This document shows positions 1-6,476 of a stretch of DNA of 12,229 nt, in pieces. A program made the translations under genes and the position numbers. Source of the DNA: an uncultured Phenylobacterium sp. (GTDB taxonomy: Bacteria; Pseudomonadota; Alphaproteobacteria; Caulobacterales; Caulobacteraceae); assembly GCA_945952355.1 (NCBI GenBank), contig CAMFIW010000033.1, forward strand, positions 1 through 12,229, written 5' to 3'. The number at the start of each line of letters is the position of its first letter. The first letter of the stretch is position 1. A model generated the notes under the pieces. It was given only the letters and a program-made list of their open reading frames with translations. It did not search any database and was not told where the DNA came from.

Positions 1-35
1 GCCTATTCCTCAACGGCGACATTCGAATTTCAGAC

Positions 36-59
36 GGCGGGAACCGCCTCCCCCCCCCC
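36..59. other. Small hairpin plus C10 homopolymer upstream of the ligase gene
   Basis: Bases 36-40 (GGCGG) and 44-48 (CCGCC) form a perfect 5-bp inverted repeat around a GAA loop. It is followed almost at once by ten consecutive C residues at 50-59. The tract ends 19 nt before the ATG of the acyl-CoA ligase gene, just upstream of its AGGA ribosome-binding-like sequence (68-71). The rest of bases 1-78 shows no coding signal. A homopolymer here could vary in length by slippage, or could be a sequencing or assembly uncertainty. No function is assigned. Confidence 0.4.
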
Positions 60-78
60 ATTTGATCAGGATTTTCCA

Positions 79-1554
79 ATGGCCGACGAGATGATTTCCC
101 TCGGCGCGAAGCTGAAGCAGCTCGCCGAATTGAAGCCCGATGCCCCCGCGGTGACCTGTGGCCACACCACCCTGACCTACGGCCAGTTCCACCGGATGAC
201 CAACCGCGTGGCGCGCGGTCTGGCCCAGCTGGGCGTGAAGCACGGCGACCTGGTGACGCTGGGCCTGCCCAACTCCGTCGACTTCGCCGTGGCCTGCTGG
301 GGCATCTGGAAGCTGGGCGCGACACCGCAGCCGATCTCGTTCCGGCTCCCGAAGAACGAGCTCGAGGCGATCATGGAACTCGCCAACACTCCGATTGTGA
401 TCGCCGAGTTCGACCACGCGATCGACCGGCCGCGGGTCTCGATCCCCGACGTGCTGAAGCTGAGCGACGACGAGAGCGACCTGCCCGACGCGATCGCGCC
501 GGTGTCGAAGGCGCCCACCAGCGGCGGCTCGACCGGGCGGCCGAAGCTGATCCTGGCGGGCCAGCCGGGCGTGACGGCGAAGGAGACGCCGGAGGTCGGG
601 GGCTGGCGGCTGACGCCGAACTCCGTGGCCCTGCTGCCCGCGCCGCTCTACCACAACGCCGGCTTCGGCATGATGATGTCGGCCTTCGGGGTCGGCGCGC
701 ACATGGTGATCCTGCCCCGGTTCGAGCCGGAGCAGACCCTGGCCGCCATCGCCCGCACCAAGGCCACCTGGGTCTATCTGGTGCCGACCATGATGACCCG
801 GATCTGGCGCCTTCCGCAGGAGGTGCGAGACAGCTACGACCTGTCGTCGCTGCAGACCCTCTGGCACCTGGCGGCCCCCTGCCCGGCCTGGTTGAAGGAG
901 GTCTTCATCCACTGGGTCGGCCCGGAGACGGTGATGGAGCTCTATGCCGGCACCGAGGCCCAGGCGGTGACCACGATCAGCGGCGCCGAGTGGCTGGAGC
1001 ACCGCGGCTCGGTCGGCCGGGTGTCGATGGGCGAGATGATCGCGGTGGACGACCAGGGCCAGCCCCTGCCCGCCCGCGAGGTCGGCGAGATCTACATGCG
1101 CCGTCCCGAGGGCGCGCCGCCGAGCTACAAGTATATCGGGGCCACGGCCAAGACCCTGCCCGGCGGCTGGGAGAGCCTGGGCGACATCGGCTGGTTCGAC
1201 GAGGAGGGCTATCTCTACCTCGCCGACCGGCGCACCGACATGATCCTGGTGGGCGGCTCGAACGTCTATCCCGCCGAGATCGAGGCGGCGCTGGAGGAAC
1301 ATGACGCCGTGCAGTCCTGCGCGGTGATCGGCATTCCGGACGACGATCTGGGGAACAAGATCCACGCCATCGTCCAGACGAAGGGCGTGGTGGACGAGGC
1401 CGGCCTGCGGGCGCACCTGGCCGAGCGGCTGGTGACCTACAAGCAGCCGCGCACCTACGAGTTCGTCGACGAGCCGCTGCGCGACGACGCCGGCAAGGTG
1501 CGTCGCACCGCCCTGCGCGACGCGCGGATCGCAGCGACCAAGGCGGAGGCCTGA
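79..1554 (+). CDS. AMP-forming acyl-CoA ligase (ANL superfamily, bile-acid/steroid-acid ligase-like)
   Basis: A 491-residue member of the acyl-adenylate-forming (ANL) superfamily. It should activate a carboxylic acid with ATP to an acyl-AMP and then transfer it to CoA, in the cytoplasm. Motifs appear in the expected order. The phosphate-binding loop TSGGSTGRPK is at residues 147-156. YAGTE at 289-293 takes the place of the usual YGxTE. GDIGW at 368-372 carries the ribose-binding Asp. The hinge region DRRTDMILVGGSNVYP runs from 383, followed by AEIE. The C-terminal catalytic Lys is K473 in the context AGKVRR. The ATG follows AGGA at 68-71 with good spacing. Lack of a long N-terminal extension and the SGGSTGRPK form of the loop resemble bile-acid/steroid-acid CoA ligases more than long-chain FadD; this subgroup assignment is from memory of the families. 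It heads a same-strand set with the thiolase-like and DUF35 genes. Family very likely; substrate unknown. Confidence 0.9.
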   Translation: MADEMISLGAKLKQLAELKPDAPAVTCGHTTLTYGQFHRMTNRVARGLAQLGVKHGDLVTLGLPNSVDFAVACWGIWKLGATPQPISFRLPKNELEAIMELANTPIVIAEFDHAIDRPRVSIPDVLKLSDDESDLPDAIAPVSKAPTSGGSTGRPKLILAGQPGVTAKETPEVGGWRLTPNSVALLPAPLYHNAGFGMMMSAFGVGAHMVILPRFEPEQTLAAIARTKATWVYLVPTMMTRIWRLPQEVRDSYDLSSLQTLWHLAAPCPAWLKEVFIHWVGPETVMELYAGTEAQAVTTISGAEWLEHRGSVGRVSMGEMIAVDDQGQPLPAREVGEIYMRRPEGAPPSYKYIGATAKTLPGGWESLGDIGWFDEEGYLYLADRRTDMILVGGSNVYPAEIEAALEEHDAVQSCAVIGIPDDDLGNKIHAIVQTKGVVDEAGLRAHLAERLVTYKQPRTYEFVDEPLRDDAGKVRRTALRDARIAATKAEA

Positions 1555-1558
1555 AGGC

Positions 1559-1582
1559 CCTTCCCTCGATGGGGAGGGAGGG
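1559..1582 (+). terminator. Stem-loop after the ligase gene (weak terminator or processing site)
   Basis: Bases 1559-1567 can pair with 1574-1582 in a 9-bp stem (one G·T wobble) around a 6-nt loop, starting 5 nt after the ligase stop codon. There is no following T tract, so a classical intrinsic terminator is doubtful. It could attenuate read-through or stabilise the upstream mRNA end. The remaining 65 nt to the thiolase-like ATG hold no clear promoter beyond a GATAAT at 1604-1609 without a convincing -35. Confidence 0.3.
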
Positions 1583-1647
1583 TTCCAAACCCTGCGTCAG
1601 CAGGATAATCGGAACGGCATTCTTTAAGTCAGAGATCGAAGGGGACC

Positions 1648-2835
1648 ATGAGCATCAAGGGCAAGGCCTACATCATGGGCGCCTGGGAGCATCCGCTCCG
1701 CGACGCGCCCGACAAGACTTCCGCGCAACTCCATGCCGAATGCGCCGCCGGCGCGCTGGCGGACGCGGGGCTGAGCCACGACGACGTCGACGGCTATTTC
1801 TGCGCCGGCGACGCCCCTGGTTTCGGGGCCATGTCGATGATCGACTATATGGGCCTCAGGAACATCCGGCACATGGACTCCACCGAGACCGGAGGATCGT
1901 CCTACCTGATCCATGTCGGCCACGCTGCCGCGGCCATCGCGGCCGGCAAGTGCAAGGTGGCGCTGATCACCCTGGCCGGCCGGCCGCGCCAGGGCCAGGG
2001 CGGGCGCTTCGGCGGCGGCGCCGGCAAGCCCGGCCAGCTGACCGACGGGCCACCGGAAGCCGGCTTCGAGAACATCTATGGCGGCTCGACCCACAACACC
2101 TATGGCATGTGCGCTGCGCGCCACATGTACGAGTACGGCACCACCTCCGAGCAGCTCGCCTGGATCAAGGTCGCGGCCAGCCACCATGCCCAGTGGAACG
2201 AGCACGCCTTCCTGAAGGACGTGGTCACCGTCGAGCAGGTAGTCAATTCGCGGCTGCTCTCCGACCCGCTGCACCTCCTGGACTGCTGCGTGGTGACCGA
2301 TGGCGGCGGCGCCTTGATCGTCACCAGCCCCGAGATCGCCAGGAGCCTGAACCGCCCGAAGATCAAGGTGATCGGCGCGGGCGAGGCGCCCAAGGGCCCG
2401 AGCGGCGGCCACGACCTGGACCTGACCCATTCGGGCGCGGTCTGGTCCGGCCCGATCGCCTTCGCGGAAGCCGGCGTGACGCCCCAGGACATCAAGTACG
2501 CCTCGATCTATGACAGCTTCACCATCACGGTGCTGATGCAGCTCGAGGACCTCGGCTTCTGCAAGAAGGGCGAGGGCGGCAAGTTCGTCTCCGACGGCAA
2601 CCTGATCTCGGGCGTCGGCAAGCTGCCGTTCAACACCGACGGCGGCGGCCTGTGCAACAACCACCCGACCAATCGCGGCGGCATCACCAAGGTGATCGAG
2701 GCGGTGCGCCAGCTGCGTGGCGAAGCCCACCCGAAAGTGCAGGTCCCCAATTGCGACCTGGCCCTGGCGCACGGCACCGGCGGTTCGCTGGGCACGCGCC
2801 ACGGCGCCGGCACCCTGATCCTGGAGCGGGAATAG
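1648..2835 (+). CDS. Thiolase-fold protein lacking the nucleophilic cysteine (SCP-x/Ltp2-like, probable acyl-CoA aldolase)
   Basis: A 395-residue protein of the non-decarboxylating thiolase / sterol-carrier-protein-x thiolase family. The N-terminal half holds the region where thiolases carry the acyl-accepting Cys. Here it reads STETGGSSYL (78-87), which aligns Gly83 with that Cys. The mid-region LLDCCVVTDGGGA (210-222) is typical of this family. A histidine is kept in NNHP (337-340), and YDSF (288-291) stands where SCP-x thiolases have a similar HDxF-type motif. The C-terminus reads AHGTGGSLGT (375-384), so the second thiolase Cys is also absent. Without Cys, Claisen chemistry by a covalent acyl-enzyme is unlikely. 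Relatives such as Ltp2 perform retro-aldol cleavage of beta-hydroxyacyl-CoAs and need a DUF35 partner, which is the next gene. The ATG is preceded by GAAGGGGA. The fold is secure; the aldolase activity is an inference. Confidence 0.85.
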   Translation: MSIKGKAYIMGAWEHPLRDAPDKTSAQLHAECAAGALADAGLSHDDVDGYFCAGDAPGFGAMSMIDYMGLRNIRHMDSTETGGSSYLIHVGHAAAAIAAGKCKVALITLAGRPRQGQGGRFGGGAGKPGQLTDGPPEAGFENIYGGSTHNTYGMCAARHMYEYGTTSEQLAWIKVAASHHAQWNEHAFLKDVVTVEQVVNSRLLSDPLHLLDCCVVTDGGGALIVTSPEIARSLNRPKIKVIGAGEAPKGPSGGHDLDLTHSGAVWSGPIAFAEAGVTPQDIKYASIYDSFTITVLMQLEDLGFCKKGEGGKFVSDGNLISGVGKLPFNTDGGGLCNNHPTNRGGITKVIEAVRQLRGEAHPKVQVPNCDLALAHGTGGSLGTRHGAGTLILERE

Positions 2836-2839
2836 GACC

Positions 2840-3247
2840 ATGAGCGAGACCGAAACCAAGACCCGCCCGATCCCGTCGCCGGCGGTGACGATCGAGACCA
2901 AGCCGTTCTGGGACGCGGCCGCCGAGGGCAAGTTCCTGATCAAGCGCTGCAACGCCTGCGGCAAGGCGCACTGGTATCCGCGGGCGATCTGCCCGCTGTG
3001 CCATTCGCCGGACACTGTGTGGGAAGAGAGCCCCGGCGAAGGGGTGATCTACACCTTCTCGATCATGCGCCGCTCGCCGACCGGCCCCTACGCCATCGGA
3101 TACGTATCCCTGAACGAGGGCCCGGCCGTGCTGACCAACTTCGTGGCCGACGACCTCGACGCCCTGGCCATCGGCCAGAAGGTGAAGGTGAAATTCCAGC
3201 CCACCGAAGGCGGCGGCCCGCCCGCGCCGGTCTTCTCGCCGGTCTAG
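2840..3247 (+). CDS. DUF35 zinc-ribbon/OB-fold protein, partner of the thiolase-like enzyme
   Basis: A 135-residue protein with the standard DUF35 layout: an N-terminal helix (KPFWDAAAEGKFLI, about 21-34), a rubredoxin-like zinc ribbon with C37, C40, C51 and C54 (CxxC, ten residues, CxxC), then an OB-fold beta-barrel from about residue 67 to the end. DUF35 proteins form stable complexes with thiolase-fold enzymes. Examples are ChsH2 with Ltp2 in steroid side-chain cleavage and the archaeal HMG-CoA synthase/thiolase complex, where DUF35 bridges active sites. The ATG lies 4 nt after the stop of the thiolase-like gene, so the two are almost certainly co-translated as a complex. There is no fused MaoC hydratase domain, unlike ChsH2, so any hydration step must come from another protein. 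The gene ends 34 nt before a strong hairpin. Confidence 0.9.
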   Translation: MSETETKTRPIPSPAVTIETKPFWDAAAEGKFLIKRCNACGKAHWYPRAICPLCHSPDTVWEESPGEGVIYTFSIMRRSPTGPYAIGYVSLNEGPAVLTNFVADDLDALAIGQKVKVKFQPTEGGGPPAPVFSPV

Positions 3248-3281
3248 CCCTTCGACACCCCGGAAGGCCTGCAAGACTGAT

Positions 3282-3321
3282 CCGGGACCCAAGGGGGGCC
3301 GGAAGCCCCCCTGGGTCCCGG
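3282..3321. terminator. Strong 17-bp hairpin between convergent genes (bidirectional terminator candidate)
   Basis: Bases 3282-3299 pair with 3305-3321: 17 base pairs, almost all G-C, with a single bulged A at 3291 and a 5-nt loop (3300-3304). It lies between the stop of the DUF35 gene (3247) and the stop of the minus-strand ATPase gene (3334). No T tract follows on either strand, so termination would not be of the textbook intrinsic type. The stem is very stable and could block or stop transcription from both sides. It is part of the larger repeat described at 3282-3351. Confidence 0.55.
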
Positions 3322-3351
3322 CTCTCCGCTGCGCTAAGGCCGGGATGACGC
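3282..3351. repeat. Intergenic palindromic repeat (REP-like), copy 1
   Basis: Read on the minus strand from 3350, this starts CGTCATCCCGG, continues through an AGCGCAGCGG core, and ends in the GC-rich hairpin at 3282-3321. It aligns by eye with the second copy at 7273-7313: both have GTCATCCCGG, a short GCG-A-GCGG core, a GAG/GAGA stretch, and CGGGA. Such elements resemble dispersed extragenic palindromes common in GC-rich proteobacteria. This copy overlaps the 3' end of the ATPase gene, supplying its last codons and stop. Family membership beyond this window is an inference. Confidence 0.55.
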
Positions 3352-3888
3352 TTCAGACTTGAAGGCTGCCGCCAGCTCCTTCGCCTCGCGCGGATGGCGC
3401 AAGCGGAACACCCGCAGGTGCTCGAGGCCCGGCCGGGAAAGCTGGGCCTCGTAGGCCGCGCGGCGGACATGGAAGGTGTCCCACGCCCAGCGGATAGGAT
3501 GCTCCTTGCCCAGCCAGTCGCGGAAACGCTCGCGGTTGCCGGTGCCCTCCCACAGCTCCTGGCCAGTCAGGGCGCGGTGGAACGAGCGGCGGATCACGCG
3601 CGGCATGATCACCTCCCGCCCGTAGTCGAGCCAGACCAGATGGGTGGCGCGCGCCCAGATCATGGGCCGCACGCGACCATAGTTGCCGTCGGTCACCCAG
3701 GCGTCTGGCGCAATCGCCTCGGCCACCCGGCGGACGAACGCCTCCGGATCGTGGGTGTTGAGGTCCTTCCAGCCGGCCTGCCAGTTGACGGCGTCCAACT
3801 CCACGAAGGGCAGGCCCAATTCCGCGCCGAGCCGGCGCGCAAGGGTCGTCTTGCCCGAGCCCGAACTGCCGACCACCGCGATGCGCAA
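3334..3888 (-). CDS. Small P-loop NTPase (adenylate-kinase-like, FlaR-type family)
   Basis: A 184-residue protein with a Walker A motif at the very N-terminus, GSSGSGKTT (residues 7-15). Next come LDAVNW, a WVTDGNY segment, and a C-terminal half rich in Arg and Trp that resembles the lid and C-terminal part of small kinase-like ATPases often annotated as adenylate kinase or FlaR-type 'DNA topology modulation' proteins. The true substrate of that family is not well established. I chose the TTG at 3888 because it gives the family's usual short lead before Walker A and sits 8 nt after an excellent AGGAG-type ribosome binding site. The open frame reaches further upstream, but that part overlaps the CoA-transferase gene. 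It begins 32 nt after that gene's stop, so it is probably co-transcribed. The C-terminal ASSRP and the stop codon are encoded inside a palindromic repeat. Confidence 0.8.
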   Translation of the reverse strand: MRIAVVGSSGSGKTTLARRLGAELGLPFVELDAVNWQAGWKDLNTHDPEAFVRRVAEAIAPDAWVTDGNYGRVRPMIWARATHLVWLDYGREVIMPRVIRRSFHRALTGQELWEGTGNRERFRDWLGKEHPIRWAWDTFHVRRAAYEAQLSRPGLEHLRVFRLRHPREAKELAAAFKSEASSRP

Positions 3889-3920
3889 GACCCCTCTCCT
3901 CTCCAAGTCGGCAGGACGCC

Positions 3921-5138
3921 CTATTCGCGCTTCAGGCCCATCTCGGTCCAAACGGCGTCGGTGTCCTGGCCCAGGCGAGGCGCGTGCCGGCGGATGTTGC
4001 TGGGCGAGCCCGTGAATTTCACCGGCGGCTTCATGGCGTTGTATGCGCCGGCGTGGGGGTGGTCGTAGCGCTCGAAGAAGCCCACGGCCTCGAGGTGTGG
4101 ATCCTCCGGCAGGTCGTCGAGGCGCACGGTCTTCACGATCGGAATCGACAGCGGCTTCAGGAGGTCCAGCCATTCCTGGGTGGTCTTGGACTGGGTGACC
4201 TCGCCGACCAGGGCGTAGAGCTCCTGGATGTGCCTGCCGCGGGTGGAATAGTCGGCGAAGCGCGGATCCTTGCCGAAGGTTTCGGCCATGCCGGCCGCGG
4301 CGAAGAACTGGTCCCACTGTTTGTCTGTATACGGAAGAAGACCAATATAGCCGTCCTTGGTCTGGTACGGCTTGCGGTTCGGATTGGCCACACGCTGGTA
4401 GGCCCACTGGCCGGTCGGCGGCTCGAAGGTGTGATCGTAGAGGTGCTCCACCAGATTGAAGCTGGTGACGCATTCGAGCATCGGCACCTCGATGAACTGG
4501 CCCTCGCCCGTGCGCTCGCGGTGCAACAGGCCCGCGGTGATCGCCTGGCACATGAAGAGCCCCGAGACCTTGTCGGCGATCAGGCTCGGCAGGATACGCG
4601 GCGTGGGATTGCCGTCGGTGCGCGGCAGGAGGTCGGCGAGGCCCGAGGCCGATTGGATCAGGTCGTCATAGGCCGGCTCACCGGCATAGGGTCCTTCGGA
4701 GCCGTAGCCCGCGGCGTGGACATAGACCACGTCGGGCCGCAGGGCCTTCACGTCCTCATAGGCGAGGCCCAACCGCTTCAGCCCGTCATATCGGATCGAG
4801 GTGGCGAACACTTCGCAGCTCTTGATCAGGGCCTCCAGCAATGGGCGGGACTTAGGGTCCTTCATGTCGACCAGGACCGACCGCTTGTTACGGTTGATCG
4901 TCAGGAAGATGGGGCCGAGGTCGCGGGGACACGGCTCAGGCACGTGGCCCGCCCAGCGCATGATGTCGCCGCCATCGCCGCGGCCGGAGCCGGGATCCTC
5001 GAGCTTGATCACCTCGGCGCCCTGATCGCCCAGCATTTGGGTGGCGTAGGCGCCGAACACCACGCTGGTCAGGTCGAGGATGCGGACGCCCTTCAGGGGG
5101 CCGGTGGCTTCGCTCGCCAGGTTTCGGGTCTCGGTCAC
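3921..5138 (-). CDS. Type III CoA-transferase (CaiB/BaiF family)
   Basis: A 405-residue member of the CaiB/BaiF (formyl-CoA:oxalate transferase) family, which moves CoA between carboxylic acids through a glutamyl/aspartyl-linked intermediate. The N-terminal GVRILDLTSVVFGAYATQ (17-34) and GAEVIKLEDPGSGRGD (40-55) are typical. The YGSEGPY signature is at 145-151. The predicted catalytic aspartate is D158 in PAYDDLIQ. The racemase branch (AMACR/MCR) has a GHD motif here; AYD argues for a transferase. Length fits the family. The start is a GTG preceded by GGAGGG; the next residues (MTETRNLASEATGPLKG) run straight into the conserved core. It is transcribed away from the acyl-CoA dehydrogenase gene and followed by the small ATPase gene. 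In this setting it may recycle CoA from a product thioester onto fresh substrate, an alternative to the ATP-dependent ligase. Substrate unknown. Confidence 0.9.
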   Translation of the reverse strand: MTETRNLASEATGPLKGVRILDLTSVVFGAYATQMLGDQGAEVIKLEDPGSGRGDGGDIMRWAGHVPEPCPRDLGPIFLTINRNKRSVLVDMKDPKSRPLLEALIKSCEVFATSIRYDGLKRLGLAYEDVKALRPDVVYVHAAGYGSEGPYAGEPAYDDLIQSASGLADLLPRTDGNPTPRILPSLIADKVSGLFMCQAITAGLLHRERTGEGQFIEVPMLECVTSFNLVEHLYDHTFEPPTGQWAYQRVANPNRKPYQTKDGYIGLLPYTDKQWDQFFAAAGMAETFGKDPRFADYSTRGRHIQELYALVGEVTQSKTTQEWLDLLKPLSIPIVKTVRLDDLPEDPHLEAVGFFERYDHPHAGAYNAMKPPVKFTGSPSNIRRHAPRLGQDTDAVWTEMGLKRE

Positions 5139-5170
5139 GCGCCCTCCGCTCCCTTGTGGTTTTTCGACGG

Positions 5171-5196
5171 GTTAGCAGAGCGCGGCGCGTTGGCAA
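5171..5196 (-). promoter_or_regulatory. Candidate sigma-73-type promoter for the CoA-transferase gene
   Basis: On the minus strand, TTGCCA (5196-5191) is followed after 14 nt by GCTAAC (5176-5171). This fits the Caulobacter housekeeping consensus of a TTGAC-type -35 and a GCTA-type -10 with 10-14 nt between. Transcription would start near 5164 and give a leader of roughly 26 nt before the GTG at 5138. Confidence 0.5.
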
Positions 5197-5197
5197 T

Positions 5198-5238
5198 GGC
5201 GACCGGCGTCGCCGCGCGATTTCCATATATGTGGAAAT
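5198..5238. promoter_or_regulatory. Two adjacent dyads in the divergent intergenic region (operator candidates)
   Basis: GGCGAC (5198-5203) and GTCGCC (5208-5213) form a perfect 6-bp dyad around CGGC. Five bases on, ATTTCCA (5219-5225) and TGGAAAT (5232-5238) form a perfect 7-bp dyad around 6 nt. The second is AT-rich in a strongly GC-rich context and sits between the divergent transferase and dehydrogenase genes, as expected for a binding site of a dimeric repressor (TetR-, GntR- or MarR-like). No regulator gene lies in the window. Confidence 0.45.
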
Positions 5239-5279
5239 GGTGGTTTCGGCTCGACCGCCCTTGCGGAAGGAGTCTTCTA

Positions 5280-5293
5280 TCGCCGAAAGGCGA
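5280..5293 (+). other. GAAA-tetraloop hairpin in the dehydrogenase leader
   Basis: TCGCC (5280-5284) pairs perfectly with GGCGA (5289-5293) and closes a GAAA loop, a GNRA tetraloop. The stem ends directly before the TGGGAGG ribosome binding site (5295-5301) of the acyl-CoA dehydrogenase gene. It could stabilise the mRNA end or tune ribosome access. A chance 5-bp stem is also possible. Confidence 0.35.
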
Positions 5294-5309
5294 CTGGGAG
5301 GCGCCGCGC

Positions 5310-6476
5310 ATGGACTTCGCCCTGTCCGACGAGCATCGCATGCTCAAGGAGCTGACCCAGCGGTTCGTCAAGGACGAGCTGATGCCGCTGGAGTCCAAGG
5401 TGCTGGCCCGCGAGGCCGCCGGCCAAGGAATCCACCTGACGCCGGAGGAACGGGCCAAGGTCGACGCGGTCTCTCAGAAGCTCGGCCTGTGGGGCCTGGA
5501 CGCGCCGGAGGACGTCGGCGGGTTCGACCTGCCGCAGGTGGCGCTGATCGGGGTCAACGAGGCGATGGGCTCGACCGTGACGCCCTACACCCTGCCTCCG
5601 GACAGCCCGAACCTGCGCATGCTGATGGCGACGGTGAACGAGCGCCAGCGCGAGGCCTATCTGACCCCCTATGTCGAGGGCAAGACGATCAGCGCCATCG
5701 GCATTTCCGAGCCCGGCGCGGGCGCCGACCCCGCCGGCATGATCACGCGGGCGGTGCGCGACGGCGACGACTGGGTGATCTCGGGCCGAAAGATCTGGAC
5801 CAGCCGGGCCGCCGAGGCCGACTTCACCATCGTCATGGCGGTCACCGACAAGGAGAAGGGCGCCCGCGGCGGCATGAGCGCCTTCCTGGTCGACAAGGGC
5901 ACGCCGGGCTTCAACGTGCTGCGGCGCATCCCGATGATCGGCGGGGCCTTCACCTACGAGGTGGCGCTGGACGACGTCCGGGTGCCGGCCTGGAAGCTCT
6001 TGGGGACCGAGGGCCAGGGCTTCGCGCCGATGCAGGTGCGGCTAGGCACCCGGCGCATGGAGATGGCGGCCTGGTGCATCGGCCTGGCGCAGCGGGCGCT
6101 GGACATGATGTGCGAATACGCGCCGCAGCGCGTGACCTTCGGCCAGCCGCTGGCCAATCGCCAGGCGGTGCAGTGGTGGGCGGCGGACGCGGCGACCAAG
6201 ATCCACGCCGCGCGGCTGATGACCTATGACTGCGCCTGGAAGCTCGACCTGGGCCGCGACGTGCGCAACGAGATCTCGATGATCAAGGCCTACGCCACCG
6301 AGATGGCGTGGGAGGTCATCGACAACGCCATGCAGTGCTTCGGCGCCATGGGGATGACCAAGGAAATGCCGCTGCAGCTGATGGCCGCCAGCGTGCGAAA
6401 CATGCGGATCTATGACGGGCCCTCGGAAGTCCACCGGATGGTGGTGGCCCGCAACCTTATGGGAGGCAGACGGTGA
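5310..6476 (+). CDS. Acyl-CoA dehydrogenase (flavoprotein)
   Basis: A 388-residue FAD enzyme that should introduce an alpha,beta double bond into an acyl-CoA and pass electrons to electron-transfer flavoprotein. The N-terminal helical domain starts MDFALSDEHRMLKELT. The middle beta domain holds ISEPGAGADP and the WVISGRKIWTS flavin-binding stretch. The C-terminal helical domain has GLAQRALDMM, the QRVTFGQPLANRQAVQ segment and CFGAMGMT. The region that carries the catalytic Glu in medium-chain enzymes (YEG) reads YDGPSEVH, with Asp369 at the catalytic position. The alternative Glu site of isovaleryl-CoA dehydrogenase aligns with Arg. This YDGPxEVH form is also seen in ACAD10/11-like enzymes, as far as I recall. 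The ATG at 5310 has TGGGAGG 8 nt upstream and a family-typical N-terminus; an in-frame ATG at 5229 lacks a ribosome binding site. Its TGA overlaps the GTG of the crotonase gene. Confidence 0.92.
   Translation: MDFALSDEHRMLKELTQRFVKDELMPLESKVLAREAAGQGIHLTPEERAKVDAVSQKLGLWGLDAPEDVGGFDLPQVALIGVNEAMGSTVTPYTLPPDSPNLRMLMATVNERQREAYLTPYVEGKTISAIGISEPGAGADPAGMITRAVRDGDDWVISGRKIWTSRAAEADFTIVMAVTDKEKGARGGMSAFLVDKGTPGFNVLRRIPMIGGAFTYEVALDDVRVPAWKLLGTEGQGFAPMQVRLGTRRMEMAAWCIGLAQRALDMMCEYAPQRVTFGQPLANRQAVQWWAADAATKIHAARLMTYDCAWKLDLGRDVRNEISMIKAYATEMAWEVIDNAMQCFGAMGMTKEMPLQLMAASVRNMRIYDGPSEVHRMVVARNLMGGRR

Noticed and set aside
1583..1609. GATAAT as a promoter -10 for the thiolase-like gene
   Set aside because: No -35 with acceptable spacing, and the GCTA-type -10 expected in this group is not present.
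10..3015. Long minus-strand open frames opposite the ligase and thiolase-like genes (10-1416, 1624-3015)
   Set aside because: They lie antisense to clearly conserved proteins, show low-complexity Arg/Gly/His/Leu-rich composition typical of GC-rich shadow frames, and have no recognisable domains.
3889..4551. Upstream extension of the ATPase open frame
   Set aside because: It overlaps the CoA-transferase gene on the same strand in another frame, has no domain sense, and the TTG at 3888 has a strong ribosome binding site right before the Walker A motif.
3921..5138. Alpha-methylacyl-CoA racemase instead of CoA-transferase
   Set aside because: The GHD active-site motif of racemases is absent; the region reads PAYDDLIQ, as in transferases.
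3984..5309. Long plus-strand extension in frame with the dehydrogenase, including an in-frame ATG at 5229
   Set aside because: Most of it is antisense to the CoA-transferase gene. The ATG at 5229 lies in a dyad without a ribosome binding site, whereas the ATG at 5310 has TGGGAGG and a family-like N-terminus.
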